A program made the position numbers and the translations under genes. This document shows positions 8,011-14,635 of a stretch of 17,601 nt of DNA, piece after piece. Position 1 is the stretch's first letter; every line of letters starts with the position of its first letter. Source of the DNA: JBFMGD01 sp040751775 (GTDB lineage: Bacteria; Bacillota; Dethiobacteria; DTU022); contig JBFMGD010000050.1 in assembly GCA_040751775.1 (NCBI GenBank), forward strand, positions 1 to 17,601, in the 5' to 3' direction. A model generated the notes under the pieces. The model worked only from the letters and a program-made list of their open reading frames with translations. It made no database searches and was not told the DNA's origin.

Positions 8011-8036
8011 AAATAATGAACCGAGGCGGGACCGGT

Positions 8037-8828
8037 ATGATGAGACGCAGGCGGCGAAGAGCACCCGTTTCGACCCTTCGGGCCAGGCTGGGTCGGCGGA
8101 TGCGAGAAAAAGACGATTGGGGCGTGTTCAATGCGCCGGATCAGGAGCGGGAGGAAAGCCCGCCCCTGCTGATAGCCGTTTTTTTGCGGATGCACCGCTT
8201 CCTGGCGGTGAAGCTAACCGCTGCGTTGATCGTGGTCTTTCTGGCGGTTATGCTCTGCCGCGGTGATTATCCCTGGGGAAAGCCGGTCTTAGGCGCGCTT
8301 CAATATGTGGCCACCCGGGATCTCGATCTGGAGGCGCTGCTTAATCAGGCGGTCCCCGCTTTTCGCTCCGTCTGGAACAATCTGGAAGTGCCTGAGATCA
8401 TCCCCGCAGAGGACGGCGCGGCGCCGCTGCTGCCTCTGGATGGTGAACTGGTCAGCGGTTACGGCCTGCGCACAGATCCGGTCAGCGGACTGGAGATGAT
8501 GCATTACGGCATCGACCTGGCCGCGCCGCGCGGCACCGTTGTGCAGGCTGTCCTGGCCGGGTTGGTCACGGAAAGCTCTCCGGGCGAAGACGGTCATACG
8601 GTAATCCTGGATCACGACGGAGGTTGGCAGACACTGTACCGGGAGTTGGCCGCGGTAGTACTGCAGGAGGGTGAAGCAGTGGCAGCGGGTCAAGCCCTGG
8701 GCTCTCTCGGTGAACCCCGCCTCTGGGAACAGCCGCACCTGCACTTTGAGTTGCGATATAACGGCCGCCCCGTCCCCCTACCGGCCGCATGGCTGAGCGT
8801 ATTTCAAACCAAGGGGGCACCCTTGTAA
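8037..8828 (+). CDS. spoIVFA: SpoIVFA-like LytM/M23-domain membrane protein
   Basis: A 263-residue protein with a very basic cytoplasmic N-terminus (MMRRRRRRAP), one membrane helix (about residues 57-77) and a C-terminal LytM/M23 domain. In Bacillus, SpoIVFA holds the intramembrane protease SpoIVFB in an inactive complex in the outer forespore membrane until forespore signals release it. The assignment rests on topology, length and position directly before spoIVFB. The LytM domain has SGYGLRTDP, H156-x3-D160 (HYGID) and H234-L-H236, so the metal ligands are present. The position normally held by His in the Y-x-H-L motif is Arg202 (LYREL), so peptidase activity is doubtful. ATG 8037 is preferred because GAGGCGGG (8023-8030) is 6 bases upstream; ATG 8016 has no ribosome binding site. 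A plain M23 peptidase is the alternative name. Confidence 0.8.
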   Translation: MMRRRRRRAPVSTLRARLGRRMREKDDWGVFNAPDQEREESPPLLIAVFLRMHRFLAVKLTAALIVVFLAVMLCRGDYPWGKPVLGALQYVATRDLDLEALLNQAVPAFRSVWNNLEVPEIIPAEDGAAPLLPLDGELVSGYGLRTDPVSGLEMMHYGIDLAAPRGTVVQAVLAGLVTESSPGEDGHTVILDHDGGWQTLYRELAAVVLQEGEAVAAGQALGSLGEPRLWEQPHLHFELRYNGRPVPLPAAWLSVFQTKGAPL

Positions 8829-8870
8829 AACAGGCTTTCTCGCCGACTGTCCTCTGTGGGGGTGGGATCA

Positions 8871-9740
8871 TTGCCTCTGGGTTCACTGTGGGGAATCCGG
8901 ATCCGCTTGAACCCCTTATTTTTGCTGTTTGCCGTCTTATGGTTTATCGCCGGCGCTCCGCTGGAGCTGCTCTTAATTTGCCTCTCCGTCCTGCTGCATG
9001 AATTTGCGCATGGGTTGGCCGGCCGCGCCCTGGGGCTGCAGGTTAAAGAGGTGGAGCTTTACCCTTTCGGCGGTGTGGCGAGAATTGAAGCACAGCTTGA
9101 GCTGGAGCCCCAGACCGAGCGGTGGCTGGCCTGGGCCGGTCCATCGTTCAACCTGGCTTTGGCCGGAGCGGCCGTTGTTTTATACGCGCGCTCCTTTCCC
9201 GGCTCAACCCTACTCTTGTTTTTAATTCAGGCCAACCTGGTGTTGGCGATTTTTAACCTCTTGCCGGCGCTTCCCCTGGATGGCGGCCGGATCCTGCGTT
9301 CCTACCTCGCCCCGCTGATCGGCTATCGCAAAGCCACGGAACAGGCGGCTCGTCTGGGGCAAGGCCTCGCCGCCCTGCTGCTGCTCGTTGGGATTATCGG
9401 CCAGCTGCGGGGCGATTTCAGCGTCTCTTTGATCCTGGTCGGGATATTTTTATTTTTTGCCGCCGCCCGGGAAAAGAAGCAGGCGGTTTATGCTTTTCTG
9501 CGCGCGCTTGGCGCCAAAGAGCGCTCGCTTGGTGAGCGGGGCGGGCTGCGGGGCGAGCTGCTGGTCGTCCTGGAAGAAACCAGGCTGCTGGAGGTATTCC
9601 GCCTCTTCTCGCCACAGCGCTATCACTTCGTGCGGGTGATGGACCGGGCAAACCGCGTCAGCGGCGAAATAACAGAATCTTCCTTAATTAGGGCTGCTAT
9701 GCAAAAAGGGCTTGAAATTCCTATTAAAAAGATACTATAA
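8871..9740 (+). CDS. spoIVFB: SpoIVFB-type M50 intramembrane metalloprotease
   Basis: A 289-residue site-2 protease. In spore formers, SpoIVFB cuts pro-sigma-K in the mother cell late in sporulation. The zinc motif HEFAH is at residues 43-47, and the third ligand Asp in LPLDGGR is residue 137. These numbers equal those I recall for B. subtilis SpoIVFB (H43, E44, H47, D137). YPFGG follows the first motif, as in the family. Several membrane helices fill residues 5-190; the C-terminal 70 residues look like a shortened CBS-type domain. TTG 8871 is chosen because G-rich GGGGGTGG (8858-8865) precedes it by 5 bases. GTG 8856 would add five residues and has no purine-rich site before it. The last 30 bases contain the promoter of the next gene. 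Confidence 0.87.
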   Translation: MPLGSLWGIRIRLNPLFLLFAVLWFIAGAPLELLLICLSVLLHEFAHGLAGRALGLQVKEVELYPFGGVARIEAQLELEPQTERWLAWAGPSFNLALAGAAVVLYARSFPGSTLLLFLIQANLVLAIFNLLPALPLDGGRILRSYLAPLIGYRKATEQAARLGQGLAALLLLVGIIGQLRGDFSVSLILVGIFLFFAAAREKKQAVYAFLRALGAKERSLGERGGLRGELLVVLEETRLLEVFRLFSPQRYHFVRVMDRANRVSGEITESSLIRAAMQKGLEIPIKKIL

Positions 9741-9741
9741 T
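9712..9741 (+). promoter_or_regulatory. sigma-A promoter inside the 3' end of spoIVFB
   Basis: TTGAAA (9712-9717), an 18-base spacer and a perfect TATAAT (9736-9741) form a strong vegetative promoter. It overlaps the last codons and stop of spoIVFB. Transcription would begin near 9748. This gives the radical SAM-DUF2344-RNase genes an expression start independent of the sporulation pair. Confidence 0.75.
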
Positions 9742-9783
9742 AGATCCTGTATGTAAATCGTGGCAACAGTGGGGGAATTCTCT

Positions 9784-11586
9784 TTGTCTCTGGATGAACA
9801 GCTGCAGGCGTTGCTGCCCCGGGTCCAGAAGCCGGCCCGTTACCTGGGCAATGAATGGAACGCGGTGCACAAGGATCATGAGGCGGCGGCGGTCCGCGCG
9901 GTAATCGCTTTTCCTGATTTATACGAAGTCGGCATGTCCAACCTGGGCTTAAAAATATTGTATGAGGCGGTCAATGCCCGGCCCAATATGCTGCTGGAGC
10001 GCGTGTTTGCGCCGGCCGCCGATATGGAGGTGCTGATGCGTAGCCGCCGGGTGCCGCTCTTTGCCCTGGAAAGCCGCGCACCGGTGGCCGGTTTTGACTT
10101 GGTCGGCTTCTCCCTGCAGTATGAACTGAGCTACACCAACGTGCTGAATATGCTTGACCTGGCGGGAATCCCTCTCTACAGCGGTGAGCGCGACGCCAGC
10201 CGGCCGCTTGTGGCCGCAGGGGGCCCGTGCGCCTTTAATCCCGAACCGCTGGCTCCCTTTATCGACCTCTTCTTGCTGGGCGATGGAGAAGAAGCGCTGC
10301 CGGAGCTGCTTGAACAGATGATCGCACTGCGGCGGCAAGGCGCCGGCCGCCGGGAAACGCTGACCGGGTTGGCTTCCCTGCCCGGTTTTTATGTGCCTTC
10401 TTTTTACCGGCCGCGTTACACGAACGGCTTTTTTAGCGGCGTTGAGCGGCTTGTCGAAACAGTGCCGGCTATAATCACCAAGCGCACGGTGGATAATCTG
10501 GATGCGGCTCCTTATCCCACCGCCCCAATCGTCTCCCATATCCAGGCGATCCACGACCGGGCGGTGGTTGAACTTTTCCGCGGCTGCGCCCGCGGCTGCC
10601 GCTTTTGCCAGGCCGGTGTGATTTACAGGCCGGTCCGGCGGCGCAGTCCGGAAACGCTGAAAAAGTTGACCCGGCAAATGCTGCGCGCCACCGGCTACGA
10701 AGAAGTGTCGCTGGCCTCTTTAAGCAGCAGCGATTACCCGGCTGTCGACCGCCTGATTGGCGACCTGGCGGCGGAGCTGCCCGGCGGGCCGGTTAAGATA
10801 TCGCTGCCTTCTTTACGCGTCGATTCATTCTCCGTCGGGTTGGCCGACCAGGTGCACCAGGGCCGGCGCGGCAGCCTGACCTTCGCTCCCGAAGCGGGCA
10901 CGGCACGCTTGCGGCGGGTGATCGGTAAAAATATATCCGAGGCGGATCTGTTTGAAGCGGCCGGCGCCGCCGTCACCGCCGGTTGGCAGGCTTTTAAGCT
11001 CTACTTCATGATCGGCTTGCCCACCGAAACCGATACCGATGTGGAAGAGATCGCCGCGCTTTGCCGGAAACTGCAAGACCATCTCCGGCGCGCTTACGGC
11101 AAAAAGCCGCGCCTTTCAGTGAGCGCCGCTGTTTTCGTGCCCAAGCCGCATACCCCGTTTCAGTGGGAGCCGCAGCTGCCCCTGGATCAGGTCAGGCGCC
11201 GCCAGCGGCTGCTCGGCGCCGCCTTAAAGCCGCTGCGCGGGGTTGAGTTCAACTGGCACGATGCCGAGGCCAGCCTGCTGGAAGCGGTTTTCGCCCGCGG
11301 CGACCGCCGTCTTGCGCCGCTCCTCGAGTCGGCCTGGCGCGCGGGCTGCCGTTTCGACGGCTGGTCCGAGTATTTTTCGTTTGGGCGCTGGAGCGAAACG
11401 TTCGCGGCGCTTGATTTGGACCCGGCTGATTGGGCCTACCGCTCTTATCAGCATGATGATCCTTTGCCCTGGGATCACCTGGCCGGCGGGTTGGCCAAAG
11501 AGATGCTCGTGCGGGAGCACAGGCGCGCCCTGCTGGAAGAGACCGGACCAAAGGAGGCTGACCGCGATCACCCGGATTCGCTTTAG
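9784..11586 (+). CDS. TIGR03960-family B12-binding-type radical SAM protein
   Basis: A 600-residue protein of unknown reaction. The N-terminal half is a Rossmann-like B12-binding-type domain with PDLYEVGMSNLGLKILY, where DLYEVG stands at the place of the DxHxxG cobalamin motif with Tyr for His, and GDGEEALPELL later. The radical SAM core follows, with cluster cysteines C268-x3-C272-x2-C275 in RGCARGCRFCQAG, and FAPEAGTARLR further on. The start is probably TTG 9784, preceded 7 bases by GGGGGA (9771-9776). GTG 9760 and GTG 9769 are longer options, but the promoter at 9712-9741 would leave only about 12 bases before GTG 9760. From memory, relatives often end with a cysteine-rich tail after the conserved LPWDH region; here the tail reads GPKEADRDHPDSL without cysteine. 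It overlaps the DUF2344 gene, its usual partner or fusion half. Confidence 0.88.
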   Translation: MSLDEQLQALLPRVQKPARYLGNEWNAVHKDHEAAAVRAVIAFPDLYEVGMSNLGLKILYEAVNARPNMLLERVFAPAADMEVLMRSRRVPLFALESRAPVAGFDLVGFSLQYELSYTNVLNMLDLAGIPLYSGERDASRPLVAAGGPCAFNPEPLAPFIDLFLLGDGEEALPELLEQMIALRRQGAGRRETLTGLASLPGFYVPSFYRPRYTNGFFSGVERLVETVPAIITKRTVDNLDAAPYPTAPIVSHIQAIHDRAVVELFRGCARGCRFCQAGVIYRPVRRRSPETLKKLTRQMLRATGYEEVSLASLSSSDYPAVDRLIGDLAAELPGGPVKISLPSLRVDSFSVGLADQVHQGRRGSLTFAPEAGTARLRRVIGKNISEADLFEAAGAAVTAGWQAFKLYFMIGLPTETDTDVEEIAALCRKLQDHLRRAYGKKPRLSVSAAVFVPKPHTPFQWEPQLPLDQVRRRQRLLGAALKPLRGVEFNWHDAEASLLEAVFARGDRRLAPLLESAWRAGCRFDGWSEYFSFGRWSETFAALDLDPADWAYRSYQHDDPLPWDHLAGGLAKEMLVREHRRALLEETGPKEADRDHPDSL

Positions 11587-12286
11587 TTATGCAGTTGGCG
11601 ATGAGTTGAAATACCTCTCGCACCTGGATTTGATGCGCTTGCTGCAGCGCGCGCTGCGCCGCGCCGCGCTGCCGCTGGACTACAGTCACGGCTTCAATCC
11701 CCATCCCCGGTTAAGCCTGGCAGCGCCTCTGCCGGTCGGTATAACCGCGGCAGCGGAGCTGGGCGACATATTTTTCAGCGGCCCGGTGACGCCGGAGCAA
11801 TTTGTTACGCAATTAAACAGCTTGCTGCCGGCCGGTTTTAGGTTGACCGGGGCGGCAGAGGCGGCCCTGGAAGACCCTCCCCCGGCAGCGCTCGTCTCCG
11901 CCGCTCTCTACCGCGCCGTATGGGCCGGCTGTGCTCCCGCGCCGGCGCCGGAAACGCTGCGGGAAGCGTTGCAACGGCTGCTGAGCCGGCCGGAGATTCA
12001 GGTCCGCCGCCGGGGGAAGGGCGGCCGGGCAGTTCAATCCGATATCCGTCCTTACATCCACCGGGCCACGCTGCTGCCGGAGAAGGAAGATCTATCTCTG
12101 CACTTGCTCCTGCAGGCAGGCAGCAACGGCGGGGTATCCCCTTTTGTGCTGCTCGATCAGCTCGACGGGCTCCCCGTAATCGAGGGCGGCGCCGCGGTTG
12201 CCTGGCGGTTGCACCGCGAGGGGTTGTATACCGGCAACGGTGAGAACCACCTTTCAATCCTCTCTTGTTCAAGAGGCAAGAATTAA
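11567..12286 (+). CDS. TIGR03936/DUF2344 radical SAM-linked protein, non-canonical start
   Basis: About 239 residues, matching the DUF2344 family that accompanies or is fused to TIGR03960 radical SAM proteins. The N-terminal signature RIRFSYAVGDELKYLSHLDLMRLLQRALRRA and HGFNPHPRLSLAAPLPVG are clear. The function is unknown; the conserved neighbours RNase E/G and L21 suggest an RNA or ribosome role, which is inference. No ATG, GTG or TTG lies before the conserved N-terminus. AAGGAGG (11551-11557) is 9 bases from ATC 11567, exactly where the family's ATG would be. The first canonical start, TTG 11606, would remove the conserved first strand. Alternatives are a +1 shift at CTT TAG (11581-11586) fusing it to the radical SAM protein, or a base error. 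The last codons run into purine-rich repeat sequence. Confidence 0.82.
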   Translation: MTRIRFSYAVGDELKYLSHLDLMRLLQRALRRAALPLDYSHGFNPHPRLSLAAPLPVGITAAAELGDIFFSGPVTPEQFVTQLNSLLPAGFRLTGAAEAALEDPPPAALVSAALYRAVWAGCAPAPAPETLREALQRLLSRPEIQVRRRGKGGRAVQSDIRPYIHRATLLPEKEDLSLHLLLQAGSNGGVSPFVLLDQLDGLPVIEGGAAVAWRLHREGLYTGNGENHLSILSCSRGKN

Positions 12287-12302
12287 GAGATAAGAAGCAA
12301 GG
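12264..12302 (+). repeat. purine-rich A/G repeat sequence between the DUF2344 gene and RNase gene
   Basis: This stretch consists of short repeats of the AAGA/GGCAAG/GAAGCAAGG type. GAAGCAAGG (12294-12302) recurs at 14020-14028 and 14034-14042, on the other side of the RNase gene. It covers the last codons and stop of the DUF2344 gene, so the C-terminal residues SRGKN are encoded by the repeat. Confidence 0.45.
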
Positions 12303-12315
12303 TTTAGGACAACAC

Positions 12316-12326
12316 AAAGGAGGTGA
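12316..12326 (+). promoter_or_regulatory. full-length Shine-Dalgarno of the RNase E/G gene
   Basis: AAAGGAGGTGA matches the 16S rRNA 3' tail complement over eleven bases, with the GGAGG core 7 bases from ATG 12331. It fixes the RNase start and rejects the longer in-frame TTG at 12265. Confidence 0.85.
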
Positions 12327-12330
12327 ATTG

Positions 12331-14013
12331 ATGAAAATGGATAAGAAAATTATTGTCAATTGCGATAACCGGGCTACCCGGGTGGCCATACTTGAAAGCG
12401 GCAAACTGGTTGAACTTTATATTGAACGGCCGCTGCAGCAGCGCGTGGTGGGCAATCTTTACAAGGGGATCGTGGCCAATGTTCTACCCGGTATGCAGGC
12501 CGCTTTTATCGATATCGGCCTGGAGAAAAACGCATTCCTTTACGTGGACGACGTCTTTGCCGAGTGGAACGATGAAAAACCGCCCCCGCCCAAGGGCACT
12601 ATTGACAAGCTGCTCAAGGTAGGCGAAGAGATCATGGTCCAGGTGATCAAGGAGCCCTTCAGCAGTAAAGGAGCCCGGGTGACCGGCCAGATTACTCTGC
12701 CCGGGCGCTACCTGGTCCTGGTTCCCGGGGCGGACTATGTCGGCGTCTCGCGCCGCATCGAGAGCCAGACGGAGCGGGAAAGGCTGCGCCGGGAAGCCGA
12801 GCGGATGCGGCCGGGTGAAGTGGGGCTGATCGTGCGCACGGTGGCGGAGGGCACGGAGCTTGATACCTTGGCAAATGATCTTGATTTCCTGGCCCAGTTA
12901 TGGAGCCGTATTTTGCAGCGTTTCCAACAGAAAACCGCACCCTGTGTGATCTACCAGGATCTTGCCCTGACCTGCCGCATAGCCCGGGACCTATTCGTGG
13001 AAGACTTCAACAGCTTTCTCATTGACAATGAACATGAATATGAAAAGGTCCAGGAGATTGTTGAATATATCTCGCCCCAGCTGAAATCGAAGGTGAAAAT
13101 ATACCGCGATCCTCAGCCCATTTTTGAAAGATTCGGGGTGGAGCGGGAAGTGGAAAAAGCGCTGGAGGGCCAGGTCTGGTTGAAAAGCGGCGGCTACCTG
13201 GTTTTCGATGAAACCGAGGCGCTGACCGTGGTGGATGTCAATACGGGTCGCTATATCGGCAAGCGCAACCTGGCCGATACAATTTTAAAGACAAATTTAG
13301 AGGCGGCGGAAGAGATCGCTCGCCAGATCCGCCTGAGAGACATCGGCGGGATTATCATTGTTGATTTTATCGATATGAGCCTGGAGGACCACCAGCGGAA
13401 AGTCCTGGACAAGCTAAACGACTCCATTAAACACGACCGCACCAAGACATATGTGCTCGGCCTGACCAGCCTGGGGCTGGTCGAAATGACCCGTAAAAAG
13501 GTGCGCCAGGATCTCGCCGCCGTGTTGCAGCAGCCGTGCCCGTATTGCAACGGAGTAGGGCGCGTGCTGACCCCGCTGGTGGTCAGTACGCGCGTGGAGC
13601 GGGAGTTGAAAAAAGTGCTGCAGCAGGAGCCCAGCGCGGCAGTTTTGGTGGAGATGCACCATGAAGTTGCCGCGATCATTATCGGTACCGGCGGCAGCAA
13701 CTTAAAAAAACTGGAAGAAGAGCTGGGCCGCCATATCTTTATCCGGGGCACGGAAGATATCCATATTGAAAAATACCGGATTGTAGCCCAGGGCACTTTA
13801 AAAGAGATTGAAGCGCTCGCCTTTCCCGTTTTCGCCGGGGAAGAACTGTCGGTATTAATTGAAGAGCCCCATTCCGCCCATCCCGTGCACGGGATCGCCC
13901 GCCTGCAGGGTTACGTGATCAACGTGGAAGACGCCGGTGAAGCGGTCGGCCGCACCTTGCGGGTAAAAATTACCGAGGTAAACCGCACCTACGCCCGCGC
14001 GGTCATCCTCTGA
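12331..14013 (+). CDS. rng: ribonuclease E/G family endoribonuclease
   Basis: A 560-residue single-strand endoribonuclease for mRNA turnover and rRNA/tRNA maturation. It opens with an S1 RNA-binding domain (about residues 37-125: GNLYKGIVANVLPGMQAAFIDIG). The central catalytic domain has the metal-binding D302 (VVDVNTG) and D345 (IIIVDFIDM), and the zinc-link cysteines C403 and C406 in CPYCNGVGR. These are near the E. coli RNase E positions 303, 346, 404 and 407. There is no long disordered degradosome scaffold. Instead, the last 140 residues hold a GTGGSNLKKLEEELGR segment resembling KH-type RNA binding, and then a TRAM-like domain (GIARLQGYVINVEDAGEAVG). B. subtilis lacks this enzyme, while many Clostridia have it. 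It is transcribed with the radical SAM and DUF2344 genes. Confidence 0.95.
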   Translation: MKMDKKIIVNCDNRATRVAILESGKLVELYIERPLQQRVVGNLYKGIVANVLPGMQAAFIDIGLEKNAFLYVDDVFAEWNDEKPPPPKGTIDKLLKVGEEIMVQVIKEPFSSKGARVTGQITLPGRYLVLVPGADYVGVSRRIESQTERERLRREAERMRPGEVGLIVRTVAEGTELDTLANDLDFLAQLWSRILQRFQQKTAPCVIYQDLALTCRIARDLFVEDFNSFLIDNEHEYEKVQEIVEYISPQLKSKVKIYRDPQPIFERFGVEREVEKALEGQVWLKSGGYLVFDETEALTVVDVNTGRYIGKRNLADTILKTNLEAAEEIARQIRLRDIGGIIIVDFIDMSLEDHQRKVLDKLNDSIKHDRTKTYVLGLTSLGLVEMTRKKVRQDLAAVLQQPCPYCNGVGRVLTPLVVSTRVERELKKVLQQEPSAAVLVEMHHEVAAIIIGTGGSNLKKLEEELGRHIFIRGTEDIHIEKYRIVAQGTLKEIEALAFPVFAGEELSVLIEEPHSAHPVHGIARLQGYVINVEDAGEAVGRTLRVKITEVNRTYARAVIL

Positions 14014-14060
14014 AGCAATGAAGCAAGGGGACTGAAGCAAGGGGGCGGTTCTTTTGCTTC
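14011..14060 (+). repeat. GAAGCAAG repeats and REP-like hairpin after the RNase gene
   Basis: Beginning in the RNase stop codon, GAAGCAA(T/G) occurs at 14012, 14020 and 14034. The last copy pairs with TTGCTTC (14054-14060) to form a seven- or eight-base-pair stem around a G-rich loop containing GGGGGCGGTTCTT. I recall similar GGGGACGGTTC-cored palindromes scattered between genes of many Clostridia, but that needs a search. No T-tract follows, so it is not a standard terminator. Confidence 0.5.
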
Positions 14061-14080
14061 CTTACAGCAGCGGCGCTGGT

Positions 14081-14114
14081 TCTGATCTGTGGGGCCATCT
14101 GATCTGTGGGGCCA
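14081..14114 (+). repeat. two perfect tandem copies of a 17-base repeat
   Basis: TCTGATCTGTGGGGCCA occurs at 14081-14097 and again, with no gap, at 14098-14114. The second copy ends two bases before the -35 box of the rplU promoter. It may be a recent slippage duplication, a repeat-family fragment or a regulator-binding array. Confidence 0.9.
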
Positions 14115-14115
14115 T

Positions 14116-14144
14116 TTGACAAACAGGCCGGTGCGTGTTAAAAT
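14116..14144 (+). promoter_or_regulatory. near-consensus sigma-A promoter for rplU-rpmA
   Basis: A perfect TTGACA (14116-14121), exactly 17 bases, and TAAAAT (14139-14144, five of six). Transcription should begin near 14151, giving an 84-base leader before rplU. This is the strongest promoter in the window, fitting a ribosomal protein operon. Confidence 0.9.
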
Positions 14145-14156
14145 CGCAAATAGATT

Positions 14157-14213
14157 CTCACCGCGCGAAGATGGTCTAAAGTCCCGTAGAACCGGGCTAC
14201 CTGCTTCGGCGAG
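14157..14213 (+). promoter_or_regulatory. structured 5' leader of the rplU operon (L21-leader type)
   Basis: The leader folds into one long interrupted hairpin by hand pairing: CTC 14157-14159 with GAG 14211-14213, CGAAG 14166-14170 with CTTCG 14204-14208, GGT 14173-14175 with ACC 14199-14201, and CCCG 14183-14186 with CGGG 14193-14196. Its place immediately after the promoter and before rplU fits the ribosomal-protein leader known in Firmicutes (L21 leader), thought to give autogenous control. The family match is from position and fold, not from a covariance model. Confidence 0.7.
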
Positions 14214-14234
14214 TCCTTCAACGGGGGTTTGTTT

Positions 14235-14549
14235 ATGTACGCAATCATTAAAACCGGCGGTAAGCAGTACCGTGCGGAAGAAGGAAAAATTCTGCGCGTG
14301 GAAAAGCTGCCGGAGGAAAAAAGCGAGTCGGTCGTATTCGAAGAGGTTCTGCTTGTTAACGACGGCAAAGAGGTGCATTACGGCCGCCCTTACGTGGCAG
14401 GCTGTAAAGTGGAAGGCAGGGTGCTCGCCCAGGGCCGGACCCGCAAAATAATCGTCTTTAAATTCAAGGCGAAGAAAAATTACCGGCGGAAGCAGGGCCA
14501 CAGGCAGCCTTTCAGTGATGTGCTGATCAGTAAGATTGCCATGGAATAA
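14235..14549 (+). CDS. rplU: 50S ribosomal protein L21
   Basis: A 104-residue large-subunit protein that contacts 23S rRNA. It starts with the typical MYAIIKTGGKQYRAEEG and ends with KKNYRRKQGHRQPFSDVLI followed by SKIAME, both characteristic of L21. ATG 14235 has GGGGG (14223-14227) 7 bases upstream; TTG 14229 is in frame but nearer to that site and adds two non-conserved residues. It is first gene of the rplU-rpmA operon, driven by the promoter at 14116-14144 through the structured leader. In many Firmicutes the protease gene prp follows; here only an 86-base spacer does. Confidence 0.98.
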   Translation: MYAIIKTGGKQYRAEEGKILRVEKLPEEKSESVVFEEVLLVNDGKEVHYGRPYVAGCKVEGRVLAQGRTRKIIVFKFKAKKNYRRKQGHRQPFSDVLISKIAME

Positions 14550-14635
14550 TCAAGCCGCGGCAGTCGTGTTACCCGGAGCCGCCGCCTGACTGAAATGAAA
14601 TATATGGGAGAAACTGGATTTAAGGAGGTGCCGCT

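Noticed and set aside
9949..10677. 242-residue open frame on the minus strand
   Set aside because: It lies wholly antisense to the radical SAM gene, whose motifs are intact; no recognisable domain.
12265..12330. N-terminal extension of RNase E/G from TTG 12265
   Set aside because: It overlaps the DUF2344 end and repeat sequence, while ATG 12331 has an eleven-base Shine-Dalgarno and a conserved N-terminus.
14034..14060. Rho-independent terminator after the RNase gene
   Set aside because: The stem is only seven or eight pairs with a large loop and no T-tract follows, so a repeat element is the better description.
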